Origin: Nissolia schottii
Taxonomy: Eukaryota > Streptophyta > Magnoliopsida > Fabales > Fabaceae
DNA: 64,000 nt
Assembly: GCA_003254905.1 (NCBI GenBank)
Contig: QANU01098580.1
Coordinates: 131,805-195,804 of the forward strand
Direction: 5' to 3'
How positions within the stretch are numbered: position 1 is the stretch's first letter; each line of letters starts with the position of its first letter. The notes under the pieces are model-generated. The model was given only the letters and a program-made list of their open reading frames with translations. It had not been told where the DNA came from and did not search any database. The translations under genes and the position numbers were made by a program. This document shows positions 37,783 to 49,449 of this stretch, in pieces.

Positions 37783-40004
37783 TTAAGAAAAATAAACATA
37801 TATTAAAGTTAACAATATAGTGTTTTTTAAATTTTTAATTTTTGTCACCTTTAAAAGTAATTTGGAAGCATCCAAGTGATCAAACATAACATTCAATTTA
37901 TATTCATTTTTATCTTCACGTCTAAAAGAAAACGTTTGAAGTTGGGTCAGTTTGTGATGTGATAAAACTATTTATGAGGTCAATTGTGACAACATTATGA
38001 TTTCCACGAGACGATTGTGTTGTGATTCTCGAGGTGATGCTCGTGTTAGGAGTGACTCAGTTTGAGTTCTTGTTGAGTGACAACATGTTTATTAGTGGTT
38101 AGTTAAAGTGTTGGCATGCTTTTGACATTGCCTATGGTGTTAGCGTACTTTCACCATTATCAGGAGTGTGGATGTGATTCATGTGGTTTCAACATTGTTT
38201 TTCTCATTGTAGGGTGCAAGTTTCCAAGTATCTTGCGTGTTTATTATAAATTAACCGGTATGCTTTGTATGCCCCTTAGTAGCATGATCTCACTTTAAGG
38301 GTGTAGCGTGAGTTTTGTTGTTTTGAGTTCGTTGGCATTGTTCCAAATTATTTTTGTTTGTGGTTTTGGTGACATTTTGTTATACTTGATTATCCATTTT
38401 TTTTTCTTTCAAATTTTGAGCTATTATTAATTATCGAAATGAAAAGACTTAAAAAGTTTCTTACCTCTTGATTTTTCCCTCTTCTTTCAATCCAAACTTC
38501 CATCCTCTCAAGATTTATAGATATATGTATTGAATATTGATTACGAAAAATAAACATATATTAAAGCTAACAATCGAGTTATTTTTTTTTTTTAACTTTC
38601 TAATTTTAGTCACCTTAAAAAAGTAATTTGGAGGCTTCAAAGTTAACGAATATACATTCAATTTATATTCATGCCAAAAAAGAAACACTTGAAGCTGGGT
38701 CAGACTGTCGTGTGACAAAAGTAACTATGAGGTCAATTATGACAACACTAGGATTTGCACAAGATCATTGTGTTGTGATTCTCGAGGCGATTCTCATGTT
38801 AGGAGTGATTTAGTTTGAATTCTTGCTAAGTGACAACATGTTTGATAGTGGTTAGTTAGAGTGTTGGCATGCTTTCGACATTGCCTATGGTGTTAGGGTG
38901 CTTTCACCATTACCAGGAGTGTGGGTGTGATTCACGTGGTCTCAACGTTGTTTTTCTCATTGTAGAATGGGTGCAAGTTTCAGAGTATATTGTGTGTCTG
39001 TTATAAATTAACGGGTATGCTTTGTATGCCCTTGGTAGCATGTGGGTTTTGTTGTCGAGTTTGTCGACATTGTACCAAAATATTTTTGTTCGTGGTTTTA
39101 GTGACTTTTGTTGTACTTGATTATCTTCTTTTTCTTTTTCCGACTTTGGAACTATTATTAATTATCAAAATATCAAAAAGAAAAAACTTTAAAAATTCTC
39201 ACATCTTGATTTTTTCCCTCCTTTCAATCCAAACTCTCATTCTCTCAAGATTTATAGATATATGTATTGAATATTGATTAAGAAAAATAAACATATATTA
39301 AAGTTAACATACTAGATAGGTTTTTTTTTAAAAAAGACTTTCTAAGTTTAGTCACCTTAAAATGTAATTTGAAGGCCACAAAGTGATCGAACATATATTC
39401 AATTTATATTATGCCAAAAAAGAAACGATTAAAGTTGAGTCTGTCTGTTGTGTGATAGAACTATCTATGGGGTCAATTATGACAACACCAGGATTTGCAC
39501 GAGTCCATTGTGTTGTGATTCTTGAGGTGGTGCTCATGTTAGAAGTGATTCAGTTTGAGTTCTTGTTGAATGACAACATGTTTATTAGTTGTTAGCTAAA
39601 GTGATGACATGCTTTTAGCATTGCCTATAGTTCTAGCGTGCTTTCATTATTACAAGGAGTGTGGGGTGTGATCCCTGTGGTCTCAACGTTGTTTTTCAAT
39701 TGTAGAATGAGTGAAAGATTTAGAGTATCTTCGTGTCTGTTATAAATTAACATTTATGCTTTGTATGTCCCTTAGTAGCATGATCTCACTTTAGGGATGT
39801 AGTGTGAGTTTTGTTGTTTCAAGTTCATCAACATTGTTCTAAAATATTTTTATTCGTTGTTTTGGATATATATATAAATTTTAAGCTCTTATTAATTATC
39901 GAAAAGAAAAGACTTATTTCTTACCTGTTGATTTTTTCCCTCTTCTTTCAATCGAAACTACCCTTATCTCGAGATTTATAGATATTTATATTGAATATTT
40001 ATTA
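37783..40004 (+). repeat. Three tandem copies of a unit of about 740 bp
   Basis: Units start with AAATAAACATATATTAAAG near 37788, 38549 and 39286, and a partial fourth start appears near 40005. Each unit repeats CAATTTATATT, ATGACAACA, TGTGTTGTGATTCT, GACAACATGTTT and TATGCTTTGTATG in order. Lengths are about 761, 739 and 722 bp. The unit does not encode a recognisable protein and ends just before the eL36 promoter. Confidence 0.85.
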
Positions 40005-40095
40005 AGAAAATAAAAATATATTAAAGCTAGCAATGGGGATATTTTTATTTTCTTTTTTTGTTTTCAAATTTTCAAATTTTGGTTCGGAAAGTGTT

Positions 40096-40245
40096 ATGGG
40101 CCGGGCCCATTCGTCACCCCGAAAGTGGATCCATAACCTGACTTTGACACGGACCCGGTTCTCTGAAATAAAAAGCGAAGCGTGCAGCTTGCTCATAAAA
40201 CCCTAATTCTTCTCTCCCACCGCACTCTCTCTGGTGTTAGGGTTT
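40096..40245 (+). promoter_or_regulatory. eL36 promoter: palindromic site II elements and telo boxes
   Basis: ATGGGCCGGGCCCAT (40096-40110) contains two overlapping site II (TGGGCC) elements in opposite orientation. A telo box AAACCCTAA lies at 40198-40206 and its inverse TTAGGGTTT at 40237-40245. Site II with telo boxes is the usual signature of plant translation-machinery genes active in dividing cells. A leader intron 40261-40376 follows. Confidence 0.8.
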
Positions 40246-40380
40246 CACGAGCTACCATTGGTAAATCCTCTCTTCCTTTCACAATCACCATGTCACTCTT
40301 CGATCTCGTGTTGATTTCTCGAAACTCCGAACGATTCTGAATTGTGTGATATATTATTATTATTTTTTTGTGGCAGAGCA

Positions 40381-41299
40381 ATGGCTCCTAAACCCCCTAG
40401 TACGGGTCTGTTCGTTGGATTGAACAAGGGTCACATTGTCACCAAGAAGGAATTGCCTGCACGCCCCTCAGATCGCAAAGGGGTACGTTTCAATTTCTTT
40501 GTGTGCCTTCAAGTTTTTAGTTCCATTTTTTTGCACTTTTTAGTTTGTTAGTGCTGTTATTGGGATCACAATATCATTCAATTTAGTTAATGTGTGTTTG
40601 GAATTTGTAGTTGTCTCCATAGTTGAAACAAGGACATAGGGCCTGTTTTGGTTCACATTATTTGTGTTGCTGAATAATACTCCAAAAACGCAGCTATTTG
40701 AGTTTTCATGTTTTATTATGTTCCTTTTACTGATGTGTTTGTGTAAAGGTTAGAAATGTTGAAAGCATTCTATGATAGTTCATATTTGTTAAACTATATT
40801 GAGCAATACTTGAATGAAAGATATAGGTAAAGGAAATAAGGTACTTGTTGGAGGGATAAACCATCATCACTAATTTACTACACCATAGAGAGCTAATTTT
40901 TAATAAGTCATATGCATATTGTGTTTATTTTGTTATTGGTCTGCTTATCTTGAATGGGAATGATATGTTGATTGATTGTAACAGAAAACAAGCAAGAGGG
41001 TGCACTTTGTCAGAAACCTCATTCGTGAGGTTGCTGGTTTTGCACCTTATGAGAAGCGTATTACTGAGTTGCTGAAGGTTGGAAAAGACAAGAGGGCACT
41101 GAAGGTTGCTAAGAGAAAGCTTGGAACCCACAAGCGTGCCAAGAAGAAGCGTGAGGAGATGTCCAACGTTCTCCGCAAGATGAGGTTAGTTGCATGCCAT
41201 ACACGATTACCATTCTTGAATGTTTATACTTGTTAGTTGCTCATTGTATTTTTCTTCATTGTGTGCAGAGCTGGTGGTGCTGGTGACAAGAAGAAATAG
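40381..41299 (+). CDS. RPL36: 60S ribosomal protein eL36
   Basis: Exons 40381-40482, 40985-41184 and 41269-41299 join in frame to 110 residues, the usual length in plants. The protein runs [18 protein letters not shown] ... [20 protein letters not shown] ... ending [10 protein letters not shown]. It is a basic structural protein of the large cytosolic ribosomal subunit. All junctions obey GT-AG; the second intron interrupts an AGA codon. An in-frame upstream ATG at 40342 is in the leader intron and is not the start. The upstream site II and telo-box signals agree with coordinated ribosomal-protein expression. Confidence 0.97.
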
Positions 41300-42369
41300 A
41301 CCTGATATGATGATTCCTTCTGTTTTTACAGGATGGATCAATGTTTTGATGGTCAAGCTTTCTTATTTTTGTTTTTGGTTTTTATTTTAGTTCAAGCTGT
41401 TATATTTAGACATATGTTTTATTTAACCGAGACGTGATTATGGAAAGCAAGATTGGATTAGTTTGTGTTTTACGGGAAATGTGAGTTCAATTCTTCTTCT
41501 AGTGAATTGTTTTCTAATCCATGTATGACTGTTGAAGGATTATTTTGTTAGTGTTCTCACTTAAATCACCGGTCTCACTTTCATTTGGGTGGTATGCCCG
41601 TGAGGAGTATTGATGGTTGCCCATTAGTACTACACAATTTAAACCCAGACCTGTGCAAGTTGTGGAATTTGGCTCATAACAGAGGTCGAATGAAATATGT
41701 CGTTGTTTTATCATAATATATAACTAGTCGTCATGTGTCGATTAGTGGTAGAGCATGTGTTTTGCTCTATTAAGATCTGAGGCAGGAAGAATTCTGTTGT
41801 GGAGGGAGCCTTTGCTGATGGGCCTGGCAATAGCGATGGTTCAAATACCAGCCCAAAGGCTATCAACGCGCCCTAATAAAGTTTATAATCGTTATGTACG
41901 CTTTCAAGACATTTAAGATAGAAAGGCGAGGTCGCAGTAGTTGTCATAGATCGCAATAAGCTCACATTGCGGTAACCTCAACAAAAATAAATGAATACGC
42001 GGATTCGAATTCTAAGGAATAGCTTAAGTAAGGAAATTTCGTCATTTGTTAATCCCTGGCTCATTCCTTAAAAGTATAAAATGCACAGTGGGTGGCAAGG
42101 AAACTTATAGACGATTTTGAAACTTGTTCTTTGGTTACAGTCATTCGTTGCCGAAGCTCTGAATGAATTAGTATTAAAAAATAAATAAAAGATCGGTTGT
42201 TATGACCCAAGAATTATAATACAAGAGGCGCAAAATGAGGGTATTATTGAATTGCTTTGTTAAATTCGGACAGTAAATAGCAAACTATGTCAACATAAAA
42301 CTTGAGTAGATCTGGATGAGAACCAAAACTGAAAGCTAATCAAGCACAACTGAGTTGCTTTTTTGGAGT
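41300..42369. other. 3' flank of eL36 and unassigned DNA
   Basis: The 3' untranslated region lies in the first 200 bases. GGTAGAGCATG (41748-41758) and a GGTTCAAATACC (41837-41848) hint at a SINE, but the spacing is too wide for an A/B box pair. No gene is seen. Confidence 0.35.
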
Positions 42370-43560
42370 TTCATAAATTTGCCTGGCCATTGAAAAGGCT
42401 CTTCATTCAACCTCTAGAATCTACATCATACCATAAACCGGCAATCTCATTGTTCACAACTTCTGCTTCCTCCAGAAGCTTGGTAATCATCTCTTTTCAA
42501 TAAGCCATTAACAACTAACAAACAAGCATATTGAATCATTGATAGACATCTTCAGAGACTTAAAATGAGAATATAGCTTATCAAATGCACGAGCAACTAT
42601 TCCCTGCCCCCACCAGATACATGAGCTACAATTCAAGTGCATCTCATCAGTGTCTATAAAACCATAAAGTTGGTACACCATCTTCCCATCAACATTTGAT
42701 TTTGATGCATGCAAATTGATTAGATATTGTGCAACAAGAATTACAAGAATAGCATAAGCCTATGTTTGGATTTGCAGTGGAACCCCACCAGAATTGATTC
42801 CACTGCCCCTAGGAAGTGAAAAATAGTCACTTCTCTTGCCTCGCAATCGATTCCACCATCCTCTTTAGTATATCAGTTCAACCAACAATTCACAAACCTT
42901 TCTATCTGCCTTTGGAAGCTGTCTTTTCTCTAGGGCCATTTTCATACTGAAAAGACCCTAATGTGAAAAAGGGCTGCAAGAAATGAATTAATAAGGGAAG
43001 GGAAATCATACTTGTAGCCTGTGATATACACGAAGTTATAAAACATATCAAACAGAAGGATATGCAACTATGCAGTTTCTCTGAAAAGAAAAGTGGATAC
43101 CATGTAAAGGCTGCCTGATAGAACTGGACCAGAAAATAGCAAGAAAAACAAGAAACTCTGTATTATAGTATTATTGTTTCTAGTAGGAATACATTGGTGT
43201 AGGGATATTTGAAAGATCCCTTGCTCTCCAAGTTCCTCCTGAACTGCTAATTTTCTCAGTAGATACCTTGTTCATCTCTAACACCCTCTTTTAAAATACC
43301 CTTTCCTTACTAACTAATTACTATTCCTAAGGCCACTTATAGGCACAAACCCTATCATAACCACACAACAGATATCTGATCCCAAATCAAGTGAAGCATA
43401 CTTTTTAGGAGAGAAGTAAAATGGGCTGTTGGTTTCATCTGCAGAAAATTGTATGTATATCACATCTTGATAGCCAGCTTTCGATATTTCCAGCTTCTGC
43501 CAAGCCTGAACTAACAACAATTTGATATCAATATACCTCATACATGATATGCAACACGGA
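42370..43560 (-). pseudogene. SLH-domain-type gene fragment, copy 2, with intron remnants
   Basis: The minus strand of 42495-42405 reads KEMITKLLEEAEVVNNEIAG, a remnant of the same helical region as in the other two copies. 42500-43560 matches intron-like DNA at about 46690-47300. The U6 gene that follows copy 3 is missing here, deleted between about 43560 and 43660. Confidence 0.5.
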
Positions 43561-43733
43561 AAAAAATAGCATGCATACTAATAAGCTGTGCTGCTAAGAC
43601 CCAACATTAAAGTATCTCTATTCTGACTTTGAATGGAAGAAAAATCAGGGTCCCTGCACTGAAGTCCTCTTAAACTGCGTCTATGTTCTACAGGGTTTGG
43701 TTTTTTAAGTTCTAAACTCCCTAAGACATGCGA

Positions 43734-43776
43734 GTCCCATATTGGCAAGATATATTAAAGAGCTATTGTTTATAAA
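43734..43776 (+). promoter_or_regulatory. Decayed U3 promoter, copy B
   Basis: GTCCCATATTG (43734-43744) is a two-mismatch USE and TTTATAAA is at 43769-43776, 24 bases on; the TATA to U3 start spacing equals that of copy A. Confidence 0.75.
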
Positions 43777-43799
43777 ACTTAACACTGCAACAGAAAGGC

Positions 43800-43990
43800 A
43801 CGACCTTACTTGAACAGGATCTGTTCTATAGGCTCGTACTTCTCTTTCCTTGATTTCTAAGGAGACAGGTTCCTAAGTCTGGTTGATGAATCATGGCTCT
43901 GTGATCAGAGCGTGATTACTAGCCCTGTGCTGGTGTTCCTTGTTGGCTTCATCATCTGGACGGTTGAGGATCGTTCTCAGTTGTTGGAAA
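43800..43990 (+). pseudogene. U3 snoRNA pseudogene, copy B (3' truncated)
   Basis: It starts ACGACCTTACTTGAACAGG and follows copy A through box A, the first TGATGA and box B, but breaks off near GAGGATCGTTCTCAG. The terminal stem and box D are missing, so no stable U3 is expected. Confidence 0.85.
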
Positions 43991-44089
43991 CCAAATATTA
44001 TTTTTTCCTCATTTTAATGATCTTGCAAATTTCGCTGCAGATTTGCATGTCCCAGTGGAAGCTTGTTTAAGATCTGTGGTGAACATGCA

Positions 44090-44318
44090 GTTTGTAAAAG
44101 TAGAAGAAGAAAGTTAAATGGTTTGTTCTATCAGCAGTGAAGCACGATGAAGATGAGCTGAAATTGCAGCAGCAACTGAAGCTGCTACAGAAGCTCAGGC
44201 AAGAAGAATAACAGAAGCTGCTACAACAGCTAGAGACCAAAACAGAACAAGGAAAGAAGACAAACTCGTTGCACAAGCAAGCAAATAGGTAGCAGTTATT
44301 GTACATACATAAATGTAT
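44090..44318 (+). other. Foreign segment between broken U3 and broken U6, with coding-like frame
   Basis: It replaces the U3-U6 spacer and the 3' half of U6 seen in the other copies. One plus-strand frame (about 44165-44289) reads AAATEAATEAQARRITEAAT and runs to a stop after LVAQASK. The composition is alanine/glutamate rich and exon-like, but I do not recognise the source and no start or promoter is evident. Confidence 0.35.
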
Positions 44319-44321
44319 GTG

Positions 44322-44370
44322 CTAATCTTTTCTGTATCGTTCCAATTTTATCGGATGTCCACGAACGCAC
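44322..44370 (-). pseudogene. U6 snRNA pseudogene (5' half only)
   Basis: From 44370 the minus strand follows U6 through GATACAGAAAAGATTAGCA with changes in the 5' stem and one in the ACAGAGA box (ACAGAAA), then stops matching near 44322. The 3' half and terminator are gone. Confidence 0.88.
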
Positions 44371-44392
44371 ATTTGTCTCTGTGAGTTGCATC

Positions 44393-44435
44393 TATATAAA
44401 CTATCGCACTCGTGCAAGTTTAGGCGATGTGGGAC
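44393..44435 (-). promoter_or_regulatory. Intact U6-type promoter in front of a broken U6
   Basis: GTCCCACATCG at 44435-44425 and TTTATATA at 44400-44393, spacing 24 bases, as in the functional copies. Confidence 0.88.
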
Positions 44436-44439
44436 TGAA

Positions 44440-46179
44440 GTGGACACCGCTTTAAGCCTTCAACCAGGTGCAAACAAGATGCATCTCAACCAGCTGCAAT
44501 GAACTAAACGAATGTTCCTGCCTGAAAGCAAAAACAATACATATAAGACACTTTCGCTGAAATTTTTTAATTAAAATTCTGGGACAAATGCCTGCCTCTA
44601 TGCATAGCCTTTATATAGCCCTTTTTTTATTACTATCTTCTCTTCTCCACTCTGCCATGACTTGACTGTTGACAAAGGCAGATCATTAAGATTTTTATTA
44701 TCATTTTATAACCCTTTTTCCTTTTAAAAAATGACATTTGAAGGTATATATATCCACATACTCACTTTCTGGCACCACATCATAGGTCTCACTTTTTACA
44801 GAGTAAATTTTATAATGTGTTGTAAAAAAATATAAGATGTATGTATATTTAAACATGTTCAAATAGCATTGTTGTTTACTTTTTCTTCTCCTAGTCTCTC
44901 CATGTTTAAGCTTTTATTTGAATTTGGTTGAACGAAACGAGGAAAAAATGAAATAACATCAAACTTGAAAAAAGAAATCAAGAGAAAATTTTGAATATTT
45001 ATTCATTTACAAATTTTGTCCCGGTATGTTCTATTTAAATTTACATATCAAGTATTCTGCGTTTTTTTTTTCTCTTTATTTTTATGGGATGTATTCGCTG
45101 TTTTATTATTATCCTTACATATGCCAAATCTTGTAATAGGTGGACAACCTATGACAATGACACGAGTGTGTATATATACACAAACAAATACAAGCTATAT
45201 GATCAGCTCCCTTACACCTCAGAGAAAGAAGCAGCATGTTAGATGGAAAAAAGATCCTCTCACTCTCCATCAATTAAATTAGCTCTACATGAAAAACTAA
45301 AAATGTGAAAATTCTATTGTAAATATATGCACATGACAGAATTACATATATTTTCTTTTTTCTACTCAAAACCTTTGAGAAAGGAGGCACACATACTCAG
45401 CACCAAGCTATGTGTCATGACAAAATTATATCTAATTTCTAGATGAGATTTCAGTTCACCCAAATGCAAACCAAGTTCCTCCCATGAGAAAACTTGATGG
45501 AAGAATTACATACTGGAACCCATTCTTTTGCTAATGTAATGTTTTTAGTCCATGATAGTTAATTTATCTTTTACATAAAGGAGATGAGTTACTCTTACAT
45601 ACACTACAACAATTCCTACTACTAGAGAAAAAGGGAGATCAGGTCGCAATTCAAGGGCAATTTGCTGCACCTCATGGGATGGCAGTTACCCATCATAATA
45701 TTCTTCAGCCTGTTCCCCCCGTTCCCTTAATCTTGATATGAATGGGCAAATCAAAATGAACAAGATTGTCAACTGTATCCCTAGATTTGCATCTCATTTC
45801 TATTGACATTTTTCTTAGCTTGTCCAATAAGTTATCAGCCACCTAAGTCCAGCAGAGGCCCCCTCACCAAAGGTCATAGTCAACCACCACAATGATTCCA
45901 TTGACTCTCCCAACTATTTCTAGCCTTTCATTAAGGCTTTTTCTTGGCATGTTATTGCACTTGCCTCAACCCAAGCTCTGAATACATGAATACAATATTA
46001 ACATACATAAGGAAGGAAAAAACGAAAAACTTGGGTTGTCATAAGCTAAGAACTGAGATTTTATGACTGGACTATACATGTGGCAAAATGAGTGATTCTG
46101 ATCTGAACTTGTGTAAGGGGCAAATAAGTAACAAACTAGGCCAAAAGGAAGCTAATCTAACATAATTTAGTTGCTTCTA
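44440..46179. repeat. Block A tail and unassigned DNA
   Basis: 44440-45270 is a diverged direct copy of about 49940-50620 (shared GTTCCTGCCTGAAA, GCATAGCCTTTATA and CTTGTAATAGGTGG). No counterpart was found for 45300-46180, and no gene is seen there. Confidence 0.55.
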
Positions 46180-46309
46180 GACATTTTACCTGGCCATCTC
46201 TCCTTGTTCACATCTTTTGCTAATCCTCTATTTTTCATTCACTTTTCATTCCTTGTTATTCATAAGGTTTATTAGTTGATCTTCAACCACATGCCTTAAC
46301 CTAGAAAAA

Positions 46310-46630
46310 AAACATCCTTTTCTGATCTGATAGCCGCACATTCCTTCATCAAGGCCTCAGCTATTAACCTTTCCTACTCAGATTGGCCATTCTTTCAATA
46401 GCACTGATCTTTTCCCTCTCTATGAGACGTTCCTGCTCGAAACTTGCATAGATATCCTTCTCAACTTGCGCTATTAAAGCACTATAAGCAGCAACAGCAT
46501 TTTCGGGCAAAGTGTGTGTTTTATTGTGTGCAAGCTCTTCACTTGGTATAAGAGAAGCATCTCCAGAAGCAAGGGCAATAGCTGCTTGGGCTTTCGTGAC
46601 TGGTTTATGCATGTATAACCTTGCCACCAC
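46310..46630 (-). pseudogene. SLH-domain-type gene fragment, copy 3
   Basis: The minus strand reads KAQAAIALASGDASLIPSEEL, then AYSALIAQVEKDIYASFEQE and RLIEREKISAIERMA, an undamaged stretch of the helical region of At5g23890-like proteins. The frame ends at 46364 and related but shifted sequence continues to about 46310. Only this internal piece is present, without start codon context or other domains. It is the best preserved of the three copies. Confidence 0.6.
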
Positions 46631-47484
46631 CCCACCTCACAAAGAAAAAGAAAAGAAAAAACAGTGCCAACACCAAAAACAGAATCAACAGATCTAACGA
46701 CTAAAAAGTAACAAGCAAGCATATCACTAGACATTTTCAAAGACCTAAAACGAGAATATAACTGACCAAATGCTACAATTGCAGAGCATGCATCAGGGTG
46801 TATTTAATCAGTGTCTATAAAACCAGAAAGTTTGTACAGCATCTGCCCATCAGTCATTTGATTTTGATGCATACAAATTGGTTGGATGCTGTGCAGCTTC
46901 AATTACAGGCATAGCATAAGTATATCAAATAAAACAACAATTCAAGAAACCTTTCTATCTGCCTCTGGAAGCAGTCTTTACTCTTGTGTCATTTCCCAAC
47001 CAAACAAGATCCACAATGTGATAAAGCAGAGAAGTGAATACCATGATGTGAATGCTAAATAAAATGATTTAAAATTGGGCGATTGCAATATTGTTGATTG
47101 ATAACCGCATTTCTAATAGGGATACAATGGTGAAGAGAAATTCCAAGATTCCTTGTTCTTCTAATTCCTGAACTGAACTCCTAATTTCTCAATAGATGTC
47201 TTAATCCTATCAACTAAGGCCCTTGTAAGCCCAATCCCCTATGAATCTATGATATAAACACACCTTAGATGCCTGATACCAAATTAGGTTACTGACACTG
47301 CTAATGACGGCTAATTCTTCTGCAATGCAAAAAAAGACATTCCCCTAATTTTAAAATTGTACAGCAAAAGCATGAAGAGAAAGCAGCCATAATCGCAATA
47401 AGCAGCAGCAGCACGAAAACAAAACGGAGAAAAGGAAACTTACCTGAACAGAGGAAACCCTGAGGATAAAGAAGATGGAAAAAA

Positions 47485-47534
47485 AAAATTTGGACCATTT
47501 CTCGATTTGTGCGTGTCATCCTTGCGCAGGGGCC

Positions 47535-47566
<32 letters not shown>

Positions 47567-47586
47567 TCGGATGTCCCCGAAGGGAC
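47485..47586 (-). ncRNA. U6: U6 snRNA gene, copy 3
   Basis: All 102 bases agree with copies 1 and 2, followed by a T run on the transcribed strand. It lies upstream of SLH fragment copy 3 in the same relative arrangement as copy 1 and SLH fragment copy 1. Confidence 0.95.
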
Positions 47587-47608
47587 GGCCCCTAATGCTG
47601 GGTCCGAG

Positions 47609-47651
47609 TATATAAACTATTGTGTACTTATAAGTATAGTCGATGTGGGAC
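47609..47651 (-). promoter_or_regulatory. U6 promoter (USE + TATA)
   Basis: GTCCCACATCG at 47651-47641 and TTTATATA at 47616-47609, 24 bases apart. Confidence 0.92.
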
Positions 47652-47689
47652 TGCCGTTCTATTACCCACCACCACTTGAAGAGTGCAGA

Positions 47690-49130
47690 TAGAATGATAA
47701 TACAAAACATGTCAAATAAACACTGAACCTCAAACTTGATAAAACCGTCCTACCAATATTTCAGTAAATCTTGATACATTTCTTCGCTTGCAATGCCAAA
47801 GAGAATTCCCCCAGATTAGGATTCAACAAAGAAGGGTTACAGCATGGTCACTGGTAATAATAATAATAATTGCCAAAAAAGAGGACCCCATTTTCTATGA
47901 AAATATTACCTCGGTACCTCCTACTCTCCTAGTAACCAGAATCAAAGAAAGAAGCAGGGAATCCATAATACAGACAAAAGGATAAATGCCAGAACAGAGA
48001 TGTCCAAAGAAACCGCACGTAAATTCTTCAACACCTAGAGAGGATGAAGAGTGCAAAACAAATCAACAATCAACAAAGATAGTTGGTTCCTCAATTTCGA
48101 TACTTCCAGGAATCAGGAGTCTACAAACAATAAAATAATTTTAACTGAATTGGGTGGGATAGTGTTGCTGGTTCTTTCTATAGATAGGCCTTTGCAAGAC
48201 TACTTTATGCTTTCTTCATGTGGGACTTGGCAATATTAACTCGCTCAACATATGAGCAATTGGAGCAGTCACCTGAACACATTTGTTTAGGAGTGAGAGT
48301 GATTTCGTGAGGCACTGAACTCAGACGGAACTTGAGCTTATCTTCAGCTAATATAACAATGGAACTCAACTCTTCTGCCTATCTATCGAAAAAGTAATTT
48401 ACTTTGACATGTTCAGCAATGAAAAAAAATATACAAAAATGCGTTGTTAACCGAGCGTAATAGTATAAAAGAGGCACGTATACAGATTATGGGCAACTGT
48501 TGGCTGTGACAAGGTGCCAACGGAAGATAATATGGGAGGAGAAACGATGACAATGCTACGGCATGACAACACTAATCAAGTTTACAAACAAATTTAAGAA
48601 TTGTGCAATGTGTATGCTGTTTACCTCATTATACACCAAAAATGCTCTATCATCCTAGAGAATATACTCTCTTTGCATTCCTATTCACACAAGTCACTGA
48701 CTTAAGAGGAGATTTGAGAGCAATTATGGAATAGAGCAAGAAAATCCATATAGCAACCATTTGTTGAACAAGATAAGCCAAACCTAGCAGAGTAGCAACT
48801 TCTGGTAAACAAAACTATTAACTCAGGCAACCAGTGGTTAAAGAGAATAGTAAATAAAAACAATTAAGCAACAAAAAAATTATTTTTTTTTCTAAAAAGA
48901 GTATAAAAATGATTGAATAAAGAAGCAACAAAAACACCGTGTTTTTATTTTTTTCATCTTTTTGCATTCATGTTTGGATTGGCTATGCCATGTAATCTAA
49001 GAACCAGCAAGGATGTGACTAACACATAAAGCAAAGTTTTGAGGATTTACCTCTCAAACTTCGTCTATGTTGTACGAGATTCGACTTTAAGAAGTTATGA
49101 ACTCTTTAAAGTTTGCATACTGTGATAACC
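47690..49130. repeat. Spacer of block B
   Basis: No gene is seen. About 48600-49050 is the reverse complement of 30190-30660 (for example CAACCAGTGGTTAAAGA against its counterpart near 30390). 47690-48600 is unassigned. Confidence 0.5.
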
Positions 49131-49183
49131 CCATATTGTTACGAAAGCCACAACCAGGTTTTCTAACACTAGCGCGTATATAA

Positions 49184-49226
49184 GTCCCACACCGGCAAAA
49201 CATAGAAAACGCTATGTCTTTATAAA
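49184..49226 (+). promoter_or_regulatory. U3 promoter, copy C
   Basis: GTCCCACACCG (49184-49194, 10 of 11 to the USE) and TTTATAAA (49219-49226), 24 bases apart. Confidence 0.8.
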
Positions 49227-49230
49227 AGCT

Positions 49231-49449
49231 TTACGATACCTGAATAGGATCTGTTGTATAGGCTCGTATTACTGTATCCTTAAGTAGACATGATCCAAAG
49301 TCTGGTTGACGAAAAATGACTGCGTAATCAGGGCGTGATTATTAGACCTGAGATGAGCTCACACTCTTGTGGGTTCCATCATCTTGGATGGTAGAGGATC
49401 GTTCCCAACCGGTTTCACCACCATCTAGGGTGGTCGCGCAGTTGTCTGT
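49231..49449 (+). pseudogene. U3 snoRNA pseudogene, copy C (5' deletion, altered boxes)
   Basis: It is recognisable from GGATCTGTTGTATAGGCTCG to TTGTCTGTT. Compared with copy A, about 21 bases including the start site and the first U3 bases are missing just after the TATA. The first TGATGA element is TGACGA and box D is GTCTGT instead of GTCTGA. Confidence 0.85.

Noticed and set aside
41730..41880. Possible tRNA or SINE (GTGGTAGAGCATG ... GGTTCAAATACC)
   Set aside because: The two box-like motifs are about 90 bases apart, too far for a tRNA, and no cloverleaf or tail is apparent.
46364..46630. SLH fragment copy 3 as a functional gene
   Set aside because: The frame is open for 88 codons, but it is only an internal piece, shares its neighbourhood with two decayed copies and lacks a recognisable start, splice partners and other domains.
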